A stretch of 64,000 nucleotides of DNA, from assembly GCF_009856825.1 (NCBI RefSeq), contig NZ_WVTD01000012.1, positions 1-64,000 on the forward strand. The letters run 5' to 3'. Within the stretch, counting starts at the first letter, position 1. Each line of letters opens with the position of its first letter. Below, piece after piece: positions 41,118 to 50,800 of this stretch. A program made the position numbers and the translations under genes. Source of the stretch: Novosphingobium silvae (GTDB taxonomy: Bacteria; Pseudomonadota; Alphaproteobacteria; Sphingomonadales; Sphingomonadaceae). Under the pieces are notes generated by a model. That model saw nothing but the letters and a program-made list of their open reading frames with translations. It searched no databases and had not been told where the DNA came from.

Positions 41118-42500
41118 TCATCGTCGACGCAGAATGATCATCTTCTCATGCGTCATGTCCTGCATCGTGTAACCAATTCCGCCAGTGCCATAGCCTGAAA
41201 CACGGCGCCCCGCGAATGGCATCCAGTCGGTTCTGAACGTGGTCGCATCGTTCACCATCACTGCTGATGCCTCTAAGCCGTGAGCCGCTGACAAAGCGAC
41301 GTCGAGGTCTTGAGCGAAGATGCTCGCCTGAAATGCCACCGGCAGCGAATTGGCACGGGCGAGGGCGTCAGAAAGATCCTTATACCGATATAGCGCCATG
41401 ACCGGCCCAAATATCTCCTCGCGTGAGACACGTACGTCAGGAGCGGGATCAAGTAAGATTGTTGGTTCGAACAGTGTCTTCGAAAGCCGCGTGCCTCCGA
41501 CAGCTGGGGCAACGCTGCTGGCTACGGCTTCTGCGACCCAATCGGCAACCCGGTCGACCTCGCGAGGCGTAATCAGTGGCCCGACATCCGTCTTTTCGAA
41601 CGTGGGATCGCCCGTCTGGAGGGAACTGACCTTTGCTATCAGTCTGTCGGCCATCTCCTGGAAAACTGCATCATGTACATATACGCGCTGCGTGGACACA
41701 CAGACTTGTCCCGCATGATAGAAGCCGCCCCGGACGAGCGGATCCAGAACAGCCTCCAGATCAGCGCTTCGATCGATGATAGCCGGCGCGGCGCCTCCAT
41801 GTTCTAGTGCTGAGCGCACCCCGGGCGCGAGCTTTGAATGCAGGTACCACCCCACCCTGGCTGATCCGATGAAACTAAGAAATGCAATTCGAGGGCTTGT
41901 CGCAAGGCTCTCTGCCAGCGCGGTATCGGCTGTGATCAGAGTTTGGCACCAAGCTTCTGGTAGTCCCGCCTCATGCACAAGCTTAACAAATTCAAGGCAC
42001 GACAGAGGGGTGCGATCGGCTGGCTTCACAATGACCGGGCAGCCAGTCGCAATGGCGGGAACGACCTGATGGACGATCAAGTTCAGCGGATGATTAAATG
42101 CCGAAATTGCCGCGACCACCCCGATGGGTTCCTTGGTGGTAAAGGCCCATCGATTGGTCGATGCCGGAGAGAGTCCCATCGGGATTTCCCTTCCGGCAAA
42201 TGTGCGTAGCTCATCTGCTGCGTTGCGGACCCCATCCACTGCTCGGACCACTTCAGCGGCGGCATCTCGCAGCGGCTTTCCGCCTTCACGCGCGATCATC
42301 AGCGCAAAAGCGTCTTTCTGACTGTCGAGACTGTCGGCTACTTTACGCAGGATGGCGATGCGTTCATGAGGTTCTAGCCAACTCGTCCGGTCTGCAAAAG
42401 CTTCCGACGCAGTGCTGAGCTTACGGTCCAGCGACGCTTCGTCGTCAGTTTCAATCTCTGCGATCAGTTCACGATCAAATGCCTGAAAAACCTGCAGCAT
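41118..42500 (-). CDS. aldehyde dehydrogenase (NAD(P)+-dependent)
   Basis: 460 aa from ATG 42500 (MLQVFQAFDREL). Cofactor motif AISAFNHPLNLIVHQV, SFIGSARVGW, general base in ALEHGGAAPAII and catalytic Cys in YHAGQVCVSTQRV all present; EIFGPVMALYRY near the C-terminus. Oxidises an aldehyde to the acid; substrate unknown. The frame to 42701 would overlap the next gene. With the ThDP enzyme 16 nt upstream on the same strand it may oxidise the product of decarboxylation. Confidence 0.9.
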   Translation of the reverse strand: MLQVFQAFDRELIAEIETDDEASLDRKLSTASEAFADRTSWLEPHERIAILRKVADSLDSQKDAFALMIAREGGKPLRDAAAEVVRAVDGVRNAADELRTFAGREIPMGLSPASTNRWAFTTKEPIGVVAAISAFNHPLNLIVHQVVPAIATGCPVIVKPADRTPLSCLEFVKLVHEAGLPEAWCQTLITADTALAESLATSPRIAFLSFIGSARVGWYLHSKLAPGVRSALEHGGAAPAIIDRSADLEAVLDPLVRGGFYHAGQVCVSTQRVYVHDAVFQEMADRLIAKVSSLQTGDPTFEKTDVGPLITPREVDRVADWVAEAVASSVAPAVGGTRLSKTLFEPTILLDPAPDVRVSREEIFGPVMALYRYKDLSDALARANSLPVAFQASIFAQDLDVALSAAHGLEASAVMVNDATTFRTDWMPFAGRRVSGYGTGGIGYTMQDMTHEKMIILRRR

Positions 42501-42516
42501 GCTCTTCACTCCAGGC

Positions 42517-44169
42517 TCAGGCAAGATCGACGCTGGGCACTTTGTTGCGCAGCTCTTCGACAAGGACACGGGTGTTCTCCGAGTAGTCGATCGGACAATC
42601 GACAAGATGCACGCCGCCTCCTTTGAAGGCCGCCTCGAGCGCCGGGATGAGACCTTCAGCAGATGCGACCCTCGATCCTTTGGCCCCATAAGCCTCCGCA
42701 TACTTCAGGAAATCAGGGTTTCCAAAGGTCATGCCATAATCCGGAAACTGGTCCACAGCCTGCTTCCAACGGATCATCCCATAGGCTCCGTCGTTCAATA
42801 CGAGCACGACCAGATTGAGCTTCAGGCGCACCGCCGTCTCAAGTTCCTGCGAATTCATCATGAAGCCACCGTCCCCGCAGACGGCCATAACGCGGCGGTC
42901 TGGATAGATCATCGATGCCATCATGGCCGAAGGGAGGCCGGCCCCCATGGTCGCCAGCGCATTGTCCAGAAGAAGGGTATTGGCCTCGTGGGTGCGGTAG
43001 TTTCGTGCGAACCAGATTTTGTACATGCCGTTATCGAGGCACACGATGCCGTCATGAGGCATCACCGCTCGTACGTCGTGCACCAGGCGCTGCGGCGTCA
43101 CCGGGAATCGGCTCTCCTCGGCACGTTCTGCAAGGCGTTCGAGGATTTTCTGGCGGAGGTCGAGCATTTGGCGTTGCTCTGCAAGCTTTCCGGAAAGCCG
43201 GTGGGTCAATTCCGCAACTGTAGTGCCCACGTCACCGATGACCTCGGCGTCGGGATGATACACCTGCTCAACCGTCGCCGATTGGAAGCTTATATGGACG
43301 ACCTTGGGGCCACCGGCTTCGCGCATAAGGAAAGGCGGCTTTTCAATTGTGTCGTGGCCGATCGCGATGATGAGATCGGCAAGTGCTATCGCGTCGTGGA
43401 CATAATCACCTTCCGAGAGCGCTGCAGTTCCCATGTAGAGATTAGAACCACCGGTCACCGCTCCCTTGCCCATTTGCGTGTTGAAGAAAGGGAGCCCTGT
43501 TTCACGGATAAAATCGGAGAGCGGCGCTACCAGTTGCGGGCGATTCCCACCGGCCCCAATCATGACCAATGGCCGCTCGGCGGCGAGGATCATATCGGCT
43601 GCCCGGTCGATGGCGGTGGCAGGAGCGATGGGCTGGTCCAGGGGGTGGGGAGGTATTATCTGCACATCTCCTACATGTGCGCCGGCGACGTCTTCTGGTA
43701 ACTCCAGGTGGACGGGGCCGGGCCTCTCCTCCATCGCAACTCTAAAGGCGTCTCGAACGGTTGAAGCGATGCTCGCCGCGCTGACAATTTGACGGGTCAT
43801 CTTGGTAAGGGGGCGCATCGATCCCACCACATCGACGATCTGAAACCGGGCCTGCTTGGCACTCATGATAGCCTTTTGCCCGGTTATGAGGATCATCGGC
43901 ATCGCTCCGAGATGGGCGTATGCCGCTCCGGTCGAGAAGTTAAGAGCTCCAGGGCCCAAGGTGGCAAGGCAGACGCCGGGTTTACCAGTGAGTCTGCCAT
44001 ACGTTGCCGCCATGAAGGCCGCGGCCTGTTCGTGCCGGGTCAATACAAGCTGGATCGTCGAATTTCGCAGTGACTCCAGCACGTCCAGATTTTCTTCGCC
44101 GGGAACGCCGAAAATTCGCTCGACCCCTTCATTTTCCAGCGCACGGACTAAGATGTCGGAACCCTTCAT
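42517..44169 (-). CDS. ThDP-dependent acetolactate synthase-like enzyme
   Basis: 550 aa from ATG 44169 (AAGGAGA upstream, spaced about 9 nt). Pyr domain with GEENLDVLESL and activating Glu in LTRHEQAAAFMA; central domain; PP domain with ThDP/Mg motif CGDGGFMMNSQELETAVRLKLNLVVLVLNDGAYG. Annotated in relatives as acetolactate synthase large subunit; no small regulatory subunit follows. The neighbouring ALDH suggests a catabolic decarboxylase or carboligase rather than branched-chain amino acid synthesis, but this is inference. Confidence 0.88.
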   Translation of the reverse strand: MKGSDILVRALENEGVERIFGVPGEENLDVLESLRNSTIQLVLTRHEQAAAFMAATYGRLTGKPGVCLATLGPGALNFSTGAAYAHLGAMPMILITGQKAIMSAKQARFQIVDVVGSMRPLTKMTRQIVSAASIASTVRDAFRVAMEERPGPVHLELPEDVAGAHVGDVQIIPPHPLDQPIAPATAIDRAADMILAAERPLVMIGAGGNRPQLVAPLSDFIRETGLPFFNTQMGKGAVTGGSNLYMGTAALSEGDYVHDAIALADLIIAIGHDTIEKPPFLMREAGGPKVVHISFQSATVEQVYHPDAEVIGDVGTTVAELTHRLSGKLAEQRQMLDLRQKILERLAERAEESRFPVTPQRLVHDVRAVMPHDGIVCLDNGMYKIWFARNYRTHEANTLLLDNALATMGAGLPSAMMASMIYPDRRVMAVCGDGGFMMNSQELETAVRLKLNLVVLVLNDGAYGMIRWKQAVDQFPDYGMTFGNPDFLKYAEAYGAKGSRVASAEGLIPALEAAFKGGGVHLVDCPIDYSENTRVLVEELRNKVPSVDLA

Positions 44170-44297
44170 CACGCTATTCTCCTTCGCTTTGGCCAAGCAG
44201 CTTCAGGCAAGCTTGGCAGTGTATTGAGCGGCGGGGCCAGGGGACTTCTCATGCCAATACGGCGTCGATGAATCCCAAGGCAAAATTGTCTCCTCCA

Positions 44298-45173
44298 TCA
44301 CCACTGGGTCCCGTGGACCGGGGGCATCGGCGGCGGTGCTTCCCGTTCAATCGCTTCCAACAAGTCGATTTCGATCGTTCTGCACATCGTTGAAAGTGGA
44401 ACATCATGCACTGTGTTGGCAAATGGGTCGGTCAAATCGTGACCGATCCGCAGCGCCGCCAGGAAGATCATGCCGATGAGGGTCGACCCGATAGGTGTGA
44501 AAAGGTCGAGGGTTTCGACGAGCGATATCGGAAGCAGGACGCAGAACAAGCGGGTGAAAAGGTTGGGCATGAATTCAAACCCATTGGGTAACGGCGTATT
44601 CTTGATCCGCTCCATGCCGCCTTGGGCATTGGCTATGTCCATCATGACGCGTTCGAACATACCCTGTTGAACTGTATCGATTTTCCCCTCACCCCGAGCG
44701 CCGGAGACGATCCGGGATATGTCTTCGAGCAAGGCATTGGGACGATTTGACCCCCGCGAAGCCGCCTCCACTGCTGCCTTGCCTCCGAGCCGTTCGATGT
44801 CCTCGAATGGATCCTGGCCTCGTAGACGGCAACGCAGAGCGTGCGCGAGTGCGATCTGCCTCAGAATGATGGCCTCGGCCTCAGGGCCGGAAGGGATCAG
44901 ATTCCGGGCCATGCGAGCGATGCTTCGCGAAGCGTTTATGAGCGCCCCCCACAGTGTGCGCGCTTCCCACCAACGCGCATAGGCGGCATTGGTGCGAAAC
45001 CCCAAGAAGAGAGCTATTGCAGTACCGAAGAGAGCCACGGGAAGTTGTGGTTCTTTCACCGGCATGTAGCGGTGAAAGACGGTTACGAGCACATCCCAGA
45101 CGAACAGCATGGTCAACGGCTTCCAGATCTCAACGATGATCTGCTCCAGACGAGGGCGGGCGCCTACGATCAT
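44298..45173 (-). CDS. bestrophin family membrane protein
   Basis: 291 aa. N-terminal ALFGTAIALFLGFRTNAAYARWWEARTLWGALINASR is the bestrophin/YneE (UPF0187) signature, followed by FTRLFCVLLPISLVETLDLFTPIGSTLIGMIFLAALRIG and C-terminal DPFANTVHDVPLSTMCRTIEIDLLE. Four main TM helices; bacterial bestrophins are pentameric cation channels. ATG overlaps the upstream gene's stop (45170-45173). Role in this metal/envelope block unknown. Confidence 0.9.
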   Translation of the reverse strand: MIVGARPRLEQIIVEIWKPLTMLFVWDVLVTVFHRYMPVKEPQLPVALFGTAIALFLGFRTNAAYARWWEARTLWGALINASRSIARMARNLIPSGPEAEAIILRQIALAHALRCRLRGQDPFEDIERLGGKAAVEAASRGSNRPNALLEDISRIVSGARGEGKIDTVQQGMFERVMMDIANAQGGMERIKNTPLPNGFEFMPNLFTRLFCVLLPISLVETLDLFTPIGSTLIGMIFLAALRIGHDLTDPFANTVHDVPLSTMCRTIEIDLLEAIEREAPPPMPPVHGTQW

Positions 45174-45631
45174 TGTTCGAAACCTTGGACGATCGGGGAA
45201 GCGGTGGGGCGACGGAGCAGGTCGAAATTCCCCTCAACGAGGAGGCCGACGCGGATCGGCCGTTTAGAACGGTTGTTCCAACTCCATTCGTACAGGCTTC
45301 CATGCCGGGGGCGCAAATTGCCCTGTTCTGTGGCCGAAATGTCCTTTTCCGTCAGGATCGAGCCCGTATGCCCATCGTCCAGTCGCAGACGGTAGTGTAT
45401 CTTTGATCCGCCGATGTCGCTGACATAGCGCATCGTATCTCCACCAACGACATAGGCGGTGACGCGGCGCACCTCGCCGGGACCCAGAGTAAAGTTCAGT
45501 CTCTCCGAACTTGGTTGATTGTCATTTTTCGCCAGCGAGCCCATCAGCGAGATTGCGCCGAAAACGACAAACGCGATACTCGTCAGAGTGCTGACGCCCA
45601 GCAACGCAATTGCGGGACGATCAAGTTTCAT
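45170..45631 (-). CDS. membrane-anchored protein, paralogue of czc-cluster anchor protein
   Basis: 153 aa from ATG 45631, which overlaps a small ORF's stop as ATGA. One TM helix (ALLGVSTLTSIAFVVFGAISLMG), then a beta-rich domain: FTLGPGEVRRVTAYVVGGDTM, KIHYRLRLDDG, SLYEWSWNNRSKRPIRVGLLVEGNFDLL. The pattern matches the C-terminal half of the protein at 12956-13555 (GEALVYRWHTDG, GWYWRNRTDKPVTITVTATGEF). A probable small paralogous family with periplasmic domain. Function unknown. Confidence 0.65.
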   Translation of the reverse strand: MKLDRPAIALLGVSTLTSIAFVVFGAISLMGSLAKNDNQPSSERLNFTLGPGEVRRVTAYVVGGDTMRYVSDIGGSKIHYRLRLDDGHTGSILTEKDISATEQGNLRPRHGSLYEWSWNNRSKRPIRVGLLVEGNFDLLRRPTASPIVQGFEQ

Positions 45632-45762
45632 GGCTGTTCGGCCTGGGGTGCGCGCCATAGGCCTCTTCTTCCCAAGGCCTCACGTCGGCTCTCGATCGCG
45701 GCATCGCGAACTGCGGGCAAAATGAGGGGGATATCGACGCGTAGCTTCTCGACCATTTCCAT
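45628..45762 (-). CDS. short ORF coupled to anchor-like gene
   Basis: 44 aa from ATG 45762 with AGAAGGATC just upstream, ending in ATGA that overlaps the start of the anchor-like gene. Peptide MEMVEKLRVDIPLILPAVRD then basic residues. Too short to assign; it may be a small protein or a leader that couples translation. Confidence 0.35.
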   Translation of the reverse strand: MEMVEKLRVDIPLILPAVRDAAIESRREALGRRGLWRAPQAEQP

Positions 45763-45811
45763 GATCCTTCTGGGTTGGGCGCTATTCGCAATTGCTTGGA
45801 TAGGCCGATAT

Positions 45812-46213
45812 TCAGGGCGGATGGCCGCGACCCGGTTGGGCGATCGCCGTCGTTCGATGGCAGACCAGAGATTTTTCCCCCATCCGGTCTAGCTTGAGTG
45901 TGTCGGTGCCGGTCAGAACCAAGGTCAGATTGTTTCCGGCATAGGCCTTGCCGGTGTCCGGTGCGGTCAATCTGGATGGTTTCCCGCCAGGAATTATCGT
46001 CAGGTCCAGGGTCAGGCCATCGAGCATAAAGTCGCCGTCAAGTTGGGTCCCGTCCTCACATGTGTACAGGTGTTCGCCAATGAGAGCGGGCAATGAGGCG
46101 CTATCGTGACGCCGATCACTGACGGTATCTTCAGCTCGACAGCCGGCGAGAGTTATCGTTGCCAGGCCTCCTGCAACGAGTAGCGATGTTGAAAGCTCGC
46201 GGGTCACACGCAT
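45812..46213 (-). CDS. MliC-type lysozyme-inhibitor lipoprotein
   Basis: 133 aa. Lipobox TLAGC at about residues 21-25 predicts lipidation. The mature part holds EHLYTCEDGTQLDGDFMLDGLTLDL...PSRLTAPDTGKAYAGNNLTLVLTGTDTLKL...SLVCHR: two Cys and a beta barrel as in MliC/PliC (C-type lysozyme inhibitors). Outer-membrane or inner-membrane anchored periplasmic protein. Assigned by pattern; moderately confident. Confidence 0.7.
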   Translation of the reverse strand: MRVTRELSTSLLVAGGLATITLAGCRAEDTVSDRRHDSASLPALIGEHLYTCEDGTQLDGDFMLDGLTLDLTIIPGGKPSRLTAPDTGKAYAGNNLTLVLTGTDTLKLDRMGEKSLVCHRTTAIAQPGRGHPP

Positions 46214-46334
46214 GGCGGATTTCTGTCAACTGGAGGCGAACTGTCGCCATGGGCGGCAAGGGCGGCCGCCCATGGCGCGGGCCGTTCTCGCACGCGGGGA
46301 GGGGGGCAGGGGCGTGCGGCGGCCGATCGGATCA

Positions 46335-46637
46335 TCAGTCGAACAACTCACGTAGGAAGCCTTTACGGCGGCCATGATGGCCGCTGCGCTGGCTGTGACC
46401 CTCCTCATCGGGGTGCCCATTCTCGCGGCTCGCCACCGTTGGCGGTTGTTGTGTCCTGCTTGCGCCTGCGGTGTCCGCGAAACTGCGCTCGATAATCTTG
46501 TCGAGCTCGCCTCGATCGAGCCAAACACCCCTGCATTGAGGGCAGTAGTCGATTTCGATGCCCTGCCGCTCGCTCATGAGCAGATCAACGCGGCAGACGG
46601 GGCATTGGAGACCGATTGGTGCCGTTACATTGGTCAT
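46335..46637 (-). CDS. TFIIB-type zinc-ribbon protein
   Basis: 100 aa. LQCPVCRVDLLMSERQGIEIDYCPQCRGVWLDRGELDKII is a zf-TFIIB domain with four Cys binding zinc. The His-rich C-terminal tail (GHPDEEGHSQRSGHHGRRKG) adds possible metal binding. Stop of the CDF gene lies 1 nt upstream, so it is in the same operon. Function of the family is unknown. Confidence 0.85.
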   Translation of the reverse strand: MTNVTAPIGLQCPVCRVDLLMSERQGIEIDYCPQCRGVWLDRGELDKIIERSFADTAGASRTQQPPTVASRENGHPDEEGHSQRSGHHGRRKGFLRELFD

Positions 46638-46638
46638 G

Positions 46639-47262
46639 TCAGTATTCCTTGGGTGGAGGAGTGTCTTTGATCCCTCGGATTTCGCTGCGAGCGTCTTTCA
46701 GGATTTCAACGCCGCCCTTGATGGCGATGAAAGCCGTCGCCAGTCCGACCAGAAGATCCGGCCAATTGGCGTTCAGCCACCAAACCAGCGCGCCAGCGAT
46801 CAGAATGCCGCCGTTCGATATGAAATCATTGTAGCTGAACGTGGTGGCTGCCCGCATGGCGACATCTGGCTCGTCGAGGCGCTGAAGCAGTCTGAGGCAA
46901 ACATAGTTGATGACGGCCGCAACGGCCGACATCACCATCATGGTCGCTCCGATGGGGTCGCTTCCGTAGGTGTAACGGCGCGCGACGTCGAAAAGAATTC
47001 CCACTGCGAATATCAGCAGCATCGAGCCAGAGAATAAAGCGGCGCGGCCTTTCCAGATGAGCCCGCGCCCAAGGGCCAGGAGGCTCAACATATAGACCAG
47101 CGCATCGGAGAGATTATCGACACCGTTCGCGATAAGAGCACTGGAATCGCCAGTAATCCCTGCGAAGAAGAATGCTGCGGAGATGATCACATTGAGGATC
47201 AGGACGATCCAGAGTGTCCGCTGCTCCGTCTCACTCGTTTTGTTCCGGGCTTCAATCATCAT
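46639..47262 (-). CDS. CDF-like cation transporter
   Basis: 207 aa, six TM helices. TM2 has SSALIANGVDNLSDALVYMLSL and TM5 FSYNDFISNGGILIAGALVWW, with Asn/Asp pairs replacing the classic His/Asp metal site, so substrate may differ from Zn. C-terminal cytoplasmic domain very short. Overlaps the SRPBCC gene by 11 nt and the zinc-ribbon gene follows within 2 nt. Likely efflux or organelle-type cation transporter of the CDF superfamily. Confidence 0.8.
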   Translation of the reverse strand: MMIEARNKTSETEQRTLWIVLILNVIISAAFFFAGITGDSSALIANGVDNLSDALVYMLSLLALGRGLIWKGRAALFSGSMLLIFAVGILFDVARRYTYGSDPIGATMMVMSAVAAVINYVCLRLLQRLDEPDVAMRAATTFSYNDFISNGGILIAGALVWWLNANWPDLLVGLATAFIAIKGGVEILKDARSEIRGIKDTPPPKEY

Positions 47263-47749
47263 TGACGCTCCGTCCTTTGGTGGCTGCGGTGGTACGGCGC
47301 TTGTGTCGATTTCCAGCAGGTCCTGCGCGAGACAGTCGCCTGACAGCTACTAGGAAGCTTGTGTCCTGAAGCTGCATTCGCCGGCGAATGCCTGCGCGCA
47401 CGAATGCGGCTGCGGGGGCTCCGAACAACCCCTTGCATTCGACGCTGTGTCGAAAATGAAGGCCCGAGGCATCCTCAGTCAGTTCATATCCTTCCTCCAT
47501 TGTGAAGAATGGGAAGGTGCCTAATTTCCAGCGAATGCTGCCGGACCGTTCGTGTGCCACGATCAGGGCATCGACTTGGGTGCTTCGGCCGAAGAAGCGT
47601 GCGGTGAACTCAACCTTCTTGCCCAAGCCGACAACCCCGCCGCCAAACCGATACTCCGGATGCCAACTTTCATACTGGGCCAGATTTGCCAGCATGGCCC
47701 ATGCTCGAAGGCGGGAGATCGGGGGGCTAAACCTGGTTTCCTCTCTCAT
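47252..47749 (-). CDS. SRPBCC (START-like) domain protein
   Basis: 165 aa. RAWAMLANLAQYESWHPEYRF, then GKKVEFTAR, EGYELTEDASGLHFRHSVECKG: the helix-grip pattern of polyketide-cyclase/SRPBCC proteins, hydrophobic-ligand binding. No signal peptide. First gene of a three-gene minus-strand unit with the CDF and zinc-ribbon genes. Specific ligand unknown. Confidence 0.75.
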   Translation of the reverse strand: MREETRFSPPISRLRAWAMLANLAQYESWHPEYRFGGGVVGLGKKVEFTARFFGRSTQVDALIVAHERSGSIRWKLGTFPFFTMEEGYELTEDASGLHFRHSVECKGLFGAPAAAFVRAGIRRRMQLQDTSFLVAVRRLSRAGPAGNRHKRRTTAATKGRSVNDD

Positions 47750-47812
47750 GTCGCTGATCCTCTCATTCGATCAGGGAAGAAACAGGAGGGCAGCAGCTGC
47801 CCTCCTGTCACA

Positions 47813-50800
47813 TCAATGCTGAGGTTGACTGCTGGCGGCCGAGGTCTCGAGCACTTCCTCATCTGCTTCGACCATCGTTGCGCGGCCGTACCGCGCGTAG
47901 AGTGTCGGCAGGACGAACAGGGTGAGGATTGTCGCGGAAAGAAGGCCGCCGATTACGACTGTCGCCAGCGGCTTCTGGACTTCGGCTCCAGCCCCGGTGC
48001 CCAATGCCATCGGTACAAAGCCGAGGCTGGCGACCAATGCGGTCATCACCACTGGCCTGAGGCGTTGAAGGGCGCCTGCCCTGGCCGCTTCCGCCCGGTC
48101 CATTCCCGCTCGCATGAGATCCTGGATCGAGGATACCATGACAAGGCCGTTGAGGACCGCAATGCCGGACAGAGCGATGAACCCGACTGCGGCGGAGATG
48201 GAAAAGTCCATGCCCCGCAGGAAAAGGGCCAGAACGCCGCCCACCAGAGCAAGTGGAACGCCGGTGAACACGATCGCGGCGTCCCTTACCGATCCCAGAG
48301 CCCCATACAGGAGCAGAAGGATCAGCACGAAGCAGGCAGGGATTACCAACTGAAGCCGCTCGCGGGCTGAAGCCAGGTTCTCGAATTGTCCGCCCCATTC
48401 AAGGTAACTGCCCGGTGGCAAGCGGACTTCCTTTGCGATGCCATTCTGTGCATCTTCGACCACGCTGCCGACGTCCCTGCCCCGAACGTTCGCCTGCACG
48501 ACGACCCGACGCTTGCCATTCTCTCGGCTGATCTGGTTAGGCCCGTCGATGACCCGGATATCGGCCACGCTCGACAGAGGAACGAATTGTCCTCCAGGCG
48601 TCGGTACTTGGACCTGGCTCAATAGCGAGATGTCGGCCCGCTGAGCTTCCGACAATCGGATGACCACTGGAAAGCGGCGATCCCCTTCGAAGATCATGCC
48701 GGACTGCTGACCGCCCAATGTGGCATTGACGATGTCTTGCACGTCCTGGGCGGTTACACCGAGGCGGGCCATGGCGTCTCGATTGACCCGGATGTCGAGC
48801 ATCGGGAGACCGGTGGTCTGTTCAACCTTTACGTCGGTTGCGCCATTTGTCCTTCTAAGGACTCCCGCAATCTTCTCAGCTGTCGCATTCATCGAGTTGA
48901 AGTCATCCCCAAAGACCTTCACTGCGATGTCGCCGCGCACCCCGGCGATTAGTTCGTTGAAGCGCATCTGGATCGGTTGGGTGATCTCGTAGGCGTTGCC
49001 CGGGAACTTGGCGAGCTTCCCTTCGATCCTCGAGATGAGCGCTTCCTTGGTCAGGCTGGGATTGGGCCATTCCTTCCGATCCTTGAGAATGACGAACATG
49101 TCGGTGGCGTTGGGCGGCATCGGGTCTGACGCGAGTTCAGCCGTACCGGTCTTGGAGAAAACGAACTTCACCTCCGGCTGCTTCGACATCATTTGCTCGA
49201 TCGGTACCTGCATCGCCTGGCTCTGCTGCACCGACGTCGCCGGAATTCGCAGGGCCTGAATCAGGAGATCGCCTTCATCAAGTTGTGGCAGGAACACCTG
49301 ACCCAGAGAGGTAAAAGCAAGGATTGCCACAGCGAACGCGCCTATGCCGGCACCGACGGTCAGGGTCGGCCGCTTCATCGCGCGGTCGAGGCCGGGTTCA
49401 TAGCGAGCCTTGAGCCAGCCCATGATCCGACCTTCCTTCTCTTCGATTCGCTTGGACAGCCATAGGGCGATCGCAGCGGGAACGAAGGTCAGGGAAAGGA
49501 CGAACGCGCAGACGAGCGCGATGATGACGGTGAGGGCCATTGGCACGAAGGTCTTGCCTTCGACACCTGTCAGTGTGAGCAACGGCACATAAACGAGGAT
49601 GATGATCGCCTGGCCATAGACCGACGGCTTGATCATTTCCCTTGCCGCAGCTGCGACTGTATCCAGCCGTTCCTTGACGGTAAGCAGACGTCCTTCATGG
49701 TGCTGATGCTCCGCCATGCGTCGCAAGGCGTTCTCGACGATGATGACCGCGCCATCGACGATGAGGCCGAAGTCCAGCGCACCCAGGCTCATGAGGTTGG
49801 CCGACACACCGGCGCGCAACATGCCAAAGCCCGTCAGCATCATGGTGATCGGGATGATGACCGCCGCGATCAGTGCCGCGCGGAAGTTGCCGAGAAGCAG
49901 GAACAACACCACGATGACCAGCAGGGCGCCCTCACCCAGATTCTTGGCGACCGTCTTGATGGTGGAGTTCACCAGCGCGGTGCGGTTGAGAACCGGTTGA
50001 ACGATCACGTCCGGCGGCAGCGAGGCGTTGATCTCGTCCAGACGGTTGGCGACGGCCGTTGCGACCGTACGGCTGTTTTCTCCAATACGCATGATGGCGG
50101 TGCCGACGACGACCTCAGTGCCGTTCTCGGATGCCGAGCCCATGCGGATCGCCTGGCCGGTGCGGACGGATGCGACCTGGCCCAAGGTGATGGGTACGCC
50201 GTCCCTGGTGGCAACCACGATCTTCGAAAGTTCGTCCGCATTGCGGACAAGGGCGTCGGCGCGCACCGCCAACCCCTCGCCGTTGCGATTGACGAAGCCG
50301 CCGCCGACGCTGGTGTTGTTGCGCTCGAGGGCAGTGCTGAGCTGCGTCAGGGTGATCCCCATCGATGCCAGCCGCTGCACGTCGGGCACGACGAGGAACT
50401 GCTTGGCATAGCCGCCGATTGAATCGACGCCAGCCAGGCCCTTGGTGTTCTTGAGCAGCGGTGAGACGATCCAGTCTTGCGCGGTACGCAGATAGGTTGC
50501 CTTGTCCGTGTCGTTGGTCAGTCTTTCGCCCTCGGGCGTGATGTAGCTGCCGTCCGGCTGCATGCCCGGTTCGCCGGGCTGATGCTTGTCGTCCTTGCGA
50601 TGCTCCAGGCGGACGGTCCACATGTAGACTTCGCCCAGACCTGTCGCGATTGGCCCCATTTCCGGGCTGACGCCGTCGGGCAGATTTTCCGAGACACCGG
50701 TCAGGCGCTCGCCGACCTGTTGGCGGGCGAAGAAAATGTCCGTGTCTTCGGAGAAGACGGCAGTAACCTGCGCAAAGCCGTTACGGCTGAGCGAGCGGCT

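Noticed and set aside
42499..43701. 400-aa plus-strand frame opposite the ThDP enzyme
   Set aside because: Antisense shadow; the minus strand shows the complete ThDP motif and ALS pattern.
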